A stretch of DNA of 61,509 nucleotides from Gammaproteobacteria bacterium HGW-Gammaproteobacteria-4 (GTDB taxonomy: Bacteria > Pseudomonadota > Gammaproteobacteria > Xanthomonadales > Xanthomonadaceae), in NCBI GenBank assembly GCA_002839995.1, contig PGZC01000024.1, positions 1 through 61,509 on the forward strand. Reading direction: 5' to 3'. How positions within the stretch are numbered: the first letter of the stretch is position 1; each line of letters begins with the position of its first letter. The notes below the pieces were generated by a model that searched no databases, was not told the DNA's origin, and saw nothing but the letters and a program-made list of their open reading frames with translations. Both the position numbers and the translations under genes were made by a program. Positions 8,013-15,231 of this stretch are shown here, one piece after another.

Positions 8013-9689
8013 ATGCGCATCCTGTTGCTGACCCATGCGTTCAACAGCCTCAGCCAGCGCTTGTGGTTGAGCCTGGCGGCGGCCGGTCACGAGCTGTCGG
8101 TGGAGTTCGACATCAACGACGCGGCCACCCGACAGGCGCTGGCATTGTGGCAACCGGATCTGGTGATCGCGCCGTTTCTCAAACGCACGATTCCAGAAGA
8201 TGTGTGGCGCGCCACACCGTGCCTGATCGTGCATCCGGGGCCGTTGGGTGATCGTGGCTGCTCGGCGCTGGACTGGGCGATTCAGCAAGGCCGCATGCGC
8301 TGGGGGGTGACAGTGTTGCAGGCGGTGGCCGAACTCGATGCCGGGCCGGTATGGGCGCATCGCGAATTTGCATTGCGTTCGGCCAGCAAGTCGAGCGTCT
8401 ATCGCCGCGAACTGACCGAAGCGGCAGTCGCCGCCGTCGGTGAGGCGCTGACGCGGATGCAGCGCGGCGACGGTCCGTTACTGGGCGCCAATTGCGGCGA
8501 TGAAGGCGAAAAGCCAGCGATGCGCCAGCGCGATCGGCGCATCGATTGGCAACGCGACGATATGCAAACGGTGCTGGCGAAAATCCGTGCTGCCGATGGC
8601 CAGCCCGGGGTGCGCGATCGCTACCACGATGCGACGGTGTGGTTGCACGATGCCGCGCCCGCGCCCGGCGTGGTCGGCAACGCTGGCGATTGGCTCGGAC
8701 ATGCCGGCGAGAGCCTGGTCCGCGCCACCTGCGATGGCGCGCTGTGGGTCGGGCATCTGCAAATCGTCGATGCCGAGACCGGCCGCCAGATCAAGCTGCC
8801 GGCGGTCACCGCATTGCGCACGCTCGGTCTGCCGCTGCCACCCGCGGTTGCCGGCGAGGGCATGCCGAACCGGATCGAGTTTCGCATCGAGGACGGTGTT
8901 GGCGTGCTGCGTTTCCCGTTTCTCAACGGCGCCTTGTCGGTGTCGCGTTGCGACGCACTGCTTGCCGCGATCGCGCAGGCCGCACGCAGCCCGGTGAGGG
9001 CCATCGTCCTGCTCGGCGGCCCGGAGTTCTGGTGCAACGGCATGGACCTCGCCAGCATCGAGGCCAGCAGCAGCCCGGCCGAAGCGTCGCTCGCCAACAT
9101 CGAGGCGATCGACGAGGTCTGCCGCGCGTTGATCGAACTGACCGGCAAGTGGGTGATTGCGGCGGTATGCGGCAATGCCGGTGCCGGTGGCGTGTTCATG
9201 GCGCTGGCGGCCGACGAAGTCCTGGTGCGCGCGGGCGTGGTGCTCAATCCGCATTACCGCAACATGGGCAATCTGTACGGTTCGGAATACTGGACCTGGC
9301 TATTGCCGCGACGGCTCGGCGATGACGGCGCACGCGCATTGATGGCGACGCGACTGCCGCTGGATGCCGCCGATGCGGTGCAGCGCGGATTGTTCGATGC
9401 GGTATTGCCCGGCGATCCGGACGCGTTCGCCACGGCGGCCATCGGCCATGCGCGTGCGCGCATCGACGGCGCCGATTTCAGCGAGCGCTTGCAGGCCAAG
9501 GCGGCTGCGCGCGCCCGCGATGAGGCGAGCAAGCCGCTGGCCGCCTATCGCGAAGCGGAGCTGGCGCGGATGCGCGAAAACTTCTTCGGCTTCGACACCA
9601 GTTATCACATCGCCCGCTTCGATTTCATCACCCGCACCGCACATTCGCGCACACCGCTGTATCTGGCACGGCATCGGCAATCGCGCTGA
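8013..9689 (+). CDS. hypX: HypX/HoxX, CO-ligand synthase acting from formyl-tetrahydrofolate in air
   Basis: This 558-residue protein begins MRILLLTHAFNSLSQRLWL. An N-terminal formyltransferase-like half carries VIAPFLKRTIPEDVW and LIVHPGPLGDRGCSALDWAI. The C-terminal half has the crotonase fold (LGGPEFWCNGMDLASIEA, GNAGAGGVFMALAADEV, MGNLYGSEYWTW). HypX makes the CO ligand of the active site from N10-formyl-THF during aerobic growth, so its presence points to a hydrogenase matured in oxygen. It closes the operon; a converging gene ends about 25 bases beyond. Confidence 0.93.
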   Translation: MRILLLTHAFNSLSQRLWLSLAAAGHELSVEFDINDAATRQALALWQPDLVIAPFLKRTIPEDVWRATPCLIVHPGPLGDRGCSALDWAIQQGRMRWGVTVLQAVAELDAGPVWAHREFALRSASKSSVYRRELTEAAVAAVGEALTRMQRGDGPLLGANCGDEGEKPAMRQRDRRIDWQRDDMQTVLAKIRAADGQPGVRDRYHDATVWLHDAAPAPGVVGNAGDWLGHAGESLVRATCDGALWVGHLQIVDAETGRQIKLPAVTALRTLGLPLPPAVAGEGMPNRIEFRIEDGVGVLRFPFLNGALSVSRCDALLAAIAQAARSPVRAIVLLGGPEFWCNGMDLASIEASSSPAEASLANIEAIDEVCRALIELTGKWVIAAVCGNAGAGGVFMALAADEVLVRAGVVLNPHYRNMGNLYGSEYWTWLLPRRLGDDGARALMATRLPLDAADAVQRGLFDAVLPGDPDAFATAAIGHARARIDGADFSERLQAKAAARARDEASKPLAAYREAELARMRENFFGFDTSYHIARFDFITRTAHSRTPLYLARHRQSR

Positions 9690-9714
9690 GCCCGCCGGCG
9701 CCGCCGGGGTTCGA

Positions 9715-10980
9715 TTACAACAGGTGACGCACGTTGGGCAGGTATTTCTCCAGCGAGCCGGTGTTGACCGCGACCACGCGCTCGCCCGACGCGAGCAGGC
9801 CGCGATCGAGCAACTGCGGCAGCGCCGCCAGACAGGCCGCGCCTTCCGGGCTGATCCACCAGCGGGTGTCGCGCCATACCCGGCTCAGCTCGGCCGCGGT
9901 GTCGGCTTCGCTCACGGCGACCGCGGCGCCGCCGCTGTCGCGGATGATCTGCAATACGCGAAAGTGCCCGACGCCGCCGGGTACGTTCAGGCCGCAGGCC
10001 AGGGTCAGGCCGGCGGTGACCACGGTCGTATCGTCGGCGCCGGACGCAAAGGCGTTGACCAGCGGCGGGGTGACCTCGCTTTGCACGCAGATCATCCGCG
10101 GCCGTTCGCTGCCGATCAGGCCCAATGCTTCCAGTTCGGCCCAGGCTTTCCACATGCCCAGCACACCGGTGCCGCCGCCGGTCGGATAGATCACCACATC
10201 GGGCAGCGCCCAGCGGCTCTCGTCGGAATCCCACGGGCGGGCGATGGGTTCGGCCAGCTCCAACCCAAGCGTCTTTTTGCCTTCGATGCGCCAGCCGGGT
10301 TCCTGAAACGTGGCCACCGAGAAGTAGCCCTGCGGCAGATACTTTTCCTTGAGCAGGGCGCCGGCCTCGCGGATGGTGGGGCCGATCAGCTCCAGCTTGA
10401 CCTGAGCGGGATGACGGAAAGCCGCCGCTGCGACATTACCCAGGATCGGCAGCGGGGTGTCGTCCGGCATCGCAACCACGATCTGCAGGTCGCCGGCCAG
10501 TGCGTAACGGGTCAGCGAATCGCCGGCATTGCCCTGGGTCGGCACCGCCAACTGGTTGAGGCCAAGCCGGCGCGCCTGCGCCACCACCATCGCCATGCCG
10601 CGATCCTTGAAGCTTTGCGTGGGATTGGCGCCGTAACCCGGATGCGCGCGGCCTTCTTCCTTCACCGCCAGCGCCAAACCGGCGGCCTTGGCAACCGGGT
10701 GCTGGCGGTAATCGAGTAGCGGGGTGTGGCCTTCACCCAGCGGCACCAGATGACGGGCGTCGGATGGGTTGTTGGCATCCAGCGCCAGCAGCGCGCCGAA
10801 GCGCCACATGTCCGGCCGCTGCGGCGTGTACCAGCGCTGATCCGGCTGTTCCGCGCGCAGGCGTTGCAGATCGAGCACCATTTCGACCGGCCGGCCATCG
10901 CTGGGATCGAGATTCATCGGTACATCGACGGGGTACTCGATACCGGAGGCGATGCCGCGCAGGTGGCTGAGATAGGACAT
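9715..10980 (-). CDS. Threonine-synthase-like PLP-dependent enzyme
   Basis: A 421-residue fold-type II PLP enzyme. The text PTQSFKDRGMAMVVAQARRL carries the lysine that binds PLP. PTQGNAGDSLTRYA is the substrate loop and YPTGGGTGVLGMWKA the phosphate-binding glycine loop. Overall it reads like a ThrC of the short type (O-phosphohomoserine to threonine), with RPDMWRFGALL and GEGHTPLL near the N-terminus. The family also holds other lyases, and no hom or thrB is near to settle substrate. It lies 31 bases downstream of a MarR gene on the same strand, so the two probably form an operon. Confidence 0.72.
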   Translation of the reverse strand: MSYLSHLRGIASGIEYPVDVPMNLDPSDGRPVEMVLDLQRLRAEQPDQRWYTPQRPDMWRFGALLALDANNPSDARHLVPLGEGHTPLLDYRQHPVAKAAGLALAVKEEGRAHPGYGANPTQSFKDRGMAMVVAQARRLGLNQLAVPTQGNAGDSLTRYALAGDLQIVVAMPDDTPLPILGNVAAAAFRHPAQVKLELIGPTIREAGALLKEKYLPQGYFSVATFQEPGWRIEGKKTLGLELAEPIARPWDSDESRWALPDVVIYPTGGGTGVLGMWKAWAELEALGLIGSERPRMICVQSEVTPPLVNAFASGADDTTVVTAGLTLACGLNVPGGVGHFRVLQIIRDSGGAAVAVSEADTAAELSRVWRDTRWWISPEGAACLAALPQLLDRGLLASGERVVAVNTGSLEKYLPNVRHLL

Positions 10981-11011
10981 GTTGTTCTCGTTGAGGGTGT
11001 GATGGTGATCG

Positions 11012-11470
11012 CTACAAATGCTCGGCCGCTGCCGCCTGCTGCCGCATCAGTTTGTCGATGATCCGATCCAGCGCCACGCGTTCCTCGTCTTCCAGACACG
11101 CCAGCAGTGCCTGCTCGTAGGCCTTGGCACGCGGCACCACGTCCGCGTGGATGGCGTGGCCTGCCGGACTGAGGGTAAGCACGGATTTGCGCCGGTCGCT
11201 GCCGTGGGTTTCGCGTTGCAGCCGGCCGTGATCGAGCAGGTTGCCGACCGCGCGGCTGATCGCGACCTTGTCCATTGCGGTGCGTTCGGCAACCTCATTG
11301 CTCGACAGGCCAGGGAAGCGCGCCAGCACCGCCATCACCCGCCATTCGGTGATCGACAGTGTGAAACGGTTGGCGTAAGCGCGGGAAATCGAGGCGCTGA
11401 CGCGGTTGGAAAGCAGCGATAACCGATACGGCAGGAACCTCTCGAGCTCCAGTGTGGCCTCAGAACGCAT
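11012..11470 (-). CDS. MarR-family transcriptional regulator
   Basis: This 152-residue winged-helix protein has the MarR core: LSITEWRVMAVLARFPGLSS, then the recognition region EVAERTAMDKVAISRAVGNL and the wing DRRKSVLTLSPAG. The ATG at 11470 has AAGG seven bases upstream and is preferred over a TTG five codons earlier. The gene is divergent from hpd, and a 14-base palindrome lies just before its start. By analogy with other MarR regulators of tyrosine catabolism it may repress hpd and itself; this is inferred from position. The effector is unknown. Confidence 0.88.
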   Translation of the reverse strand: MRSEATLELERFLPYRLSLLSNRVSASISRAYANRFTLSITEWRVMAVLARFPGLSSNEVAERTAMDKVAISRAVGNLLDHGRLQRETHGSDRRKSVLTLSPAGHAIHADVVPRAKAYEQALLACLEDEERVALDRIIDKLMRQQAAAAEHL

Positions 11471-11488
11471 GTGTTTGCCTTGCAATTG

Positions 11489-11502
11489 GTTTCAGTTGAA
11501 AC
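11489..11502. promoter_or_regulatory. Palindromic candidate operator between marR and hpd
   Basis: GTTTCAGTTGAAAC is a perfect inverted repeat with 6-base arms and a 2-base centre. It lies 18 bases upstream of the MarR-family ATG and about 60 bases upstream of the divergent hpd start. Size and symmetry fit a MarR-dimer site that could control both promoters. Binding is inferred. Confidence 0.55.
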
Positions 11503-11562
11503 TATAACGGTGACCTGATCGGCCGCGGTCGCGCCCGATCGTAACGCAGGAGGACATCCGCC

Positions 11563-12651
11563 ATGAACGCGCAGCCCAATCTTGGCATAACCCCGACCCG
11601 CTTCGAAAACCCGATGGGGATCGATGGTTTCGAATTCGTCGAATTTGCTGCCCCGGCCGGGCGCGAGGACGAACTGTTCGCATTGTTCGAGCGCATGGGT
11701 TTCACCGCCGTGATGCGGCATCGCCAGCGCGCGATCACCGTGTTCCGGCAAGGCGGTGTGAACTTTCTGGTCAACGCCGAGCCGGGTTCCTTTGCCGCCG
11801 CGTTCGCGGCCAAACATGGCCCGAGTGCCTGTGGTTTTGCGGTGCGCTTTCGCGAGCCGGCCAGTACGGTGCAGGCGCAGGTGCTGGCGCGCGGTGGCGA
11901 GCGGATCGAAGGCGAGGCCAGCAAGGCCGTGCAACGGCCGGTGGTGGCCGGCATCGGCGGCGCGATGCTGTACCTGGTCGATAACTATGGCGATGGCGGC
12001 GATGTCTATGCCAATTACGCGCCCTTGCCCGGCGTGGACATCAACCCGATCGGCTATGGCCTGAGCTTCATCGATCACCTGACCCACAATCTGTATCACG
12101 GCAACATGGAAAAGTGGGCCGACTACTACGAAAAGCTGTTCAATTTCCGCGAGATCCGCTATTTCGACATCAAGGGCGTCAAGACCGGCCTGATTTCAAA
12201 GGCGATGACCGCGCCGGACGGCATCGTGCGCATCCCGCTCAACGAATCGAGCGACCCGAAGTCGCAGATCAACGAATACCTGAACGAATACCACGGCGAG
12301 GGTATCCAGCACATCGCCTGCTTCACCGACGATATCTACGCCACGGTCGAGGCCATGCGCGCGCGGGGGGTGGAGTTTCTCGATACCCCGGACACCTATT
12401 TTTCGGTGGTCGATCAGCGCATTCCCAACCACGGCGAAGACCTGCCGCGACTGCGTCGCAACAAGATCCTGATCGACGCCGACCCGGAAACCAAACAGCG
12501 CAAGCTGCTGCAAATTTTCACCCAGAACTGCATCGGCCCGATCTTCTTCGAGATCATCCAGCGCAAGGGCAACGAGGGCTTCGGCGAGGGCAATTTCCAG
12601 GCCCTGTTCGAGAGTATCGAACGCGATCAGATCAAGCGCGGGGTGCTTTGA
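11563..12651 (+). CDS. hpd: 4-hydroxyphenylpyruvate dioxygenase
   Basis: This 362-residue enzyme turns 4-hydroxyphenylpyruvate into homogentisate in tyrosine breakdown. The C-terminal VOC domain carries the iron ligands: His in SFIDHLTHNLYHG, His in GEGIQHIACFTDDI and Glu in IFFEIIQRKGNEGFGEGNF. The start has a strong ribosome-binding site, CAGGAGGA at 11547-11554. It is divergent from the MarR gene with a shared palindrome. No hmgA, maiA or fahA is in the window, so the rest of the pathway is elsewhere. Confidence 0.96.
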   Translation: MNAQPNLGITPTRFENPMGIDGFEFVEFAAPAGREDELFALFERMGFTAVMRHRQRAITVFRQGGVNFLVNAEPGSFAAAFAAKHGPSACGFAVRFREPASTVQAQVLARGGERIEGEASKAVQRPVVAGIGGAMLYLVDNYGDGGDVYANYAPLPGVDINPIGYGLSFIDHLTHNLYHGNMEKWADYYEKLFNFREIRYFDIKGVKTGLISKAMTAPDGIVRIPLNESSDPKSQINEYLNEYHGEGIQHIACFTDDIYATVEAMRARGVEFLDTPDTYFSVVDQRIPNHGEDLPRLRRNKILIDADPETKQRKLLQIFTQNCIGPIFFEIIQRKGNEGFGEGNFQALFESIERDQIKRGVL

Positions 12652-12858
12652 GGGCAACGCGTTCCCGGGTTTCGGCCCAGCAGGCCTCAACCCGGGCTAC
12701 ACGATTTCTTTGCGTCCCTTGCGGACCGGGGATTTACGCTATCCCGAGTCCCGAGTCCCGAGTCCCGAGTCGTAGCCCGGGTAGAGGCCCACAGGGCCGA
12801 AACCCGGGGCCACCGTAAACATCCATCCATACATCGCAAACCGGTTCAATGCGTGAAC
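12652..12858. repeat. Repeat-filled gap between hpd and metK
   Basis: No gene is seen. A 37-base palindromic unit (start CCCGGGTTTCGGCCCAGCAG) at 12664-12700 returns in inverted form at 12772-12809. Between them are a TTTGCGTCC..TTGCGGACC half-element at 12710-12727 and four heptamers CCCGAGT at 12743-12770. The same three sequence types recur together elsewhere in the window. The inverted outer pair could fold and act as a terminator for the converging hpd and metK. Confidence 0.8.
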
Positions 12859-14068
12859 TCAGCCCTTCAAGCCGGCATCGTCGCGCAGCGCCTGCGCGCG
12901 GTCGGTGCGCTCCCAGGAAAACGCAGTGGCCTGGAACGCCTTGCCGGCGCCATCGACGTAGCTGAACTCCTGCGGCTTGCGGCCGAAGTGACCATAAGAC
13001 GCGGTCTGCTGGTACATCGGGTGGATCAGGTCGAGCATCTTGATGATGCCGTACGGACGCAGGTCGAAGTGGGCGCGGATCAGCTTTTCGATCTTCTCGT
13101 CGCTGATCTTGCCGGTACCGAAGGTGGTGACCGAAATCGAGGTCGGTTCGGCAACGCCGATGGCGTAGCTCACCTGCACTTCGCAGCGATCCGCAAGGCC
13201 TGCGGCAACCACGTTCTTGGCGACGTAGCGCGCGGCGTATGCGGCGGAACGATCGACCTTGGACGGGTCCTTGCCCGAGAACGCACCGCCGCCGTGACGC
13301 GCCCAACCGCCGTAGGTATCGACGATGATCTTGCGTCCGGTCAGGCCAGCATCGCCCACCGGGCCGCCGATCACGAACTTGCCGGTCGGGTTGATGTGGT
13401 ACTTGGTGCCCTTGTGCAGCCACTTCTCCGGCAGCACCGGCTTGAGGATGTGTTCGCGCACCGCCTCGATCAGGTCTTTCTGCTTGATGTCCGGGTCGTG
13501 CTGGGTGGACAGCACCACCGCGTCGATGGCCACGGCCTTGCCGTTCTCGTAACGCAGCGTGACCTGGCTCTTGGCATCCGGGCGCAGCCACTTGAGTTTG
13601 CCCTTCTTGCGCACCTTCGCTTGCTGCTCGACCAGCCGGTGCGAGTAGTGGATGGCGGCCGGCATCATCGCCTTGGTTTCGTTGCTGGCGTAGCCGAACA
13701 TCAGGCCCTGGTCGCCGGCACCCTGCAGTTCGGGATGCTTGCGATCGACACCCTGGTTGATGTCGGGCGACTGCTTGCCGATCAGGTTGAGCACGCCGCA
13801 GGTGGCGCCATCGAAGCCGACATCCGACGAGTCGTAGCCGATGTCGGTGATCACCTTGCGGGTCAGCGCCTCCAGATCGATCCAGGCGCTGGTGGTGATT
13901 TCACCGGCAACAATGGCGACGCCGGTCTTGATCAAGGTCTCGCAGGCAACGCGGGCGCGCTTGTCCTGCGCCAGAATGGCGTCGAGCACGGCGTCGGAAA
14001 TCTGATCGGCGACTTTGTCCGGGTGGCCTTCGCCCACCGACTCGGAGGTAAACAGGGGAAACGTGCAT
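12859..14068 (-). CDS. metK: S-adenosylmethionine synthetase with an apparent 1-nt frameshift near its start
   Basis: The open frame encodes a near-complete Met[65 protein letters not shown] and [18 protein letters not shown]. It makes SAM from methionine and ATP. The family start reads M..LFTSESV. Here LFTSESV is in frame but no start codon precedes it closely. The ATG at 14068 would give MHVSLFTSESV if the G run at 14055-14058 (C on the coding strand) had three bases, not four. With that correction the protein is 402 residues. As it stands only a GTG at 14037 can start it, losing FTSES. A sequencing error or real mutation are both possible. It lies 32 bases downstream of dusB. Confidence 0.9.
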
Positions 14069-14100
14069 GATAGCGCAGAGCAAACGCGCGTGCATCTGCC

Positions 14101-15093
14101 TCACGCGGCCAGGGTCGGCGACGCCGCGTCGATCAGCCGCTCGAAGTAGTCGGCGGTCAGCCGCCGCTGCGTTGTGGCGCTCTCGGCGGCATTGACCACA
14201 GCGCGAAAGGCGGCATTCTCCGGGCGATCCCTGGCGTACCAACCCAGGTGCTTGCGGGCGATGCGCACGCCTTGCGGCTCGCCATAAAACGCGTGCAGTT
14301 GATCTAGGTGGGCGAGCAGGATGTCGCGTATTTCGGCCAGCGATGGCGGCGGCAGCAATTCAGCGCAGGCCAGGTAGTGGCGGATTTCGCGGAAGATCCA
14401 CGGCCGGCCCTGCGCGGCGCGGCCGATCATCACCGCATCGGCGCCGGTCCGGTGCAGCACTTGCGCGGCTTTCTGCGGCGAATCGATGTCGCCGTTGGCG
14501 ATCACCGGAATGCGCAGCGCCGCTTTCACCGCGGCGATGGTGTCGTACTCGGCGTGGCCGGTGTAGAGCTGATCGCGGCTGCGGCCGTGTACTGCCAGTG
14601 CCGCGATGCCGCAATCTTCGGCGATGCGGGCAATGGCGAGCGCATTGCGCTGATCGGCGTCCCAGCCGGTGCGGATTTTCAGCGTGACCGGAACCGCGAC
14701 GGCATCCACCACGGCGGCGAGAATGCGTGCCACCAGCGCTTCATCGCGCATCAACGCCGAGCCGGCCCAGACATTGCACACCTTCTTCGCCGGGCAGCCC
14801 ATGTTGATGTCGATGATCTGCGCGCCATGATCGACGTTGAAGCGCGCGGCATCGGCCAGGCGCTGCGGGTCGGAACCGGCAATCTGCACGCTGATCGGCG
14901 CCGGCTCGCCGTCATGATCCATGCGTTGCCGTGACTTGGCGGTGCGCCACAGGCGTGGATCGGCAGTGGTCATTTCCGAAACCGCGATTCCCGCGCCCAT
15001 GCGTTTGCACAACAAGCGAAACGGTTTGTCAGTGACCCCGGCCATCGGTGCCAACAATACCGGCGGTTCGATAAGGTAGGGGCCGATGCGCAT
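14101..15093 (-). CDS. dusB: tRNA-dihydrouridine synthase DusB
   Basis: A 330-residue flavoprotein that reduces uridine to dihydrouridine in the tRNA D-loop. Motifs are VLLAPMAGVTDKPFRLLC (FMN loop), DINMGCPAKKVCN (with the catalytic cysteine), LKIRTGWDADQRN, LAVHGRSRDQLYTG and IPVIANGDIDS with GADAVMIGRAAQGRPWIF. In many gammaproteobacteria dusB is followed by fis; here metK follows on the same strand. The assignment to DusB over DusA or DusC rests on the opening IGPYLIEPPVLLAPMAG. Confidence 0.93.
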   Translation of the reverse strand: MRIGPYLIEPPVLLAPMAGVTDKPFRLLCKRMGAGIAVSEMTTADPRLWRTAKSRQRMDHDGEPAPISVQIAGSDPQRLADAARFNVDHGAQIIDINMGCPAKKVCNVWAGSALMRDEALVARILAAVVDAVAVPVTLKIRTGWDADQRNALAIARIAEDCGIAALAVHGRSRDQLYTGHAEYDTIAAVKAALRIPVIANGDIDSPQKAAQVLHRTGADAVMIGRAAQGRPWIFREIRHYLACAELLPPPSLAEIRDILLAHLDQLHAFYGEPQGVRIARKHLGWYARDRPENAAFRAVVNAAESATTQRRLTADYFERLIDAASPTLAA

Positions 15094-15231
15094 GCGCGCA
15101 TTGTAAGGGCTGCCGCAGACGCCCGATCAGAACGGTCTTTTCCCCATACCCTGTAGCATGGTGCAGCGATGCTGGTTATGCTGGCCTCGGGCGTTGACGC
15201 GGATCGCCGCAGACCATATCGGGAGGGGTTT

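Noticed and set aside
12743-12770. CCCGAGT heptamers considered as a CRISPR array
   Set aside because: Units are 7 bases without spacers, and no cas genes are present.
14069-14100. SAM or SAH riboswitch before metK
   Set aside because: Only 32 bases separate it from dusB, too short for a riboswitch, and no conserved core is seen.
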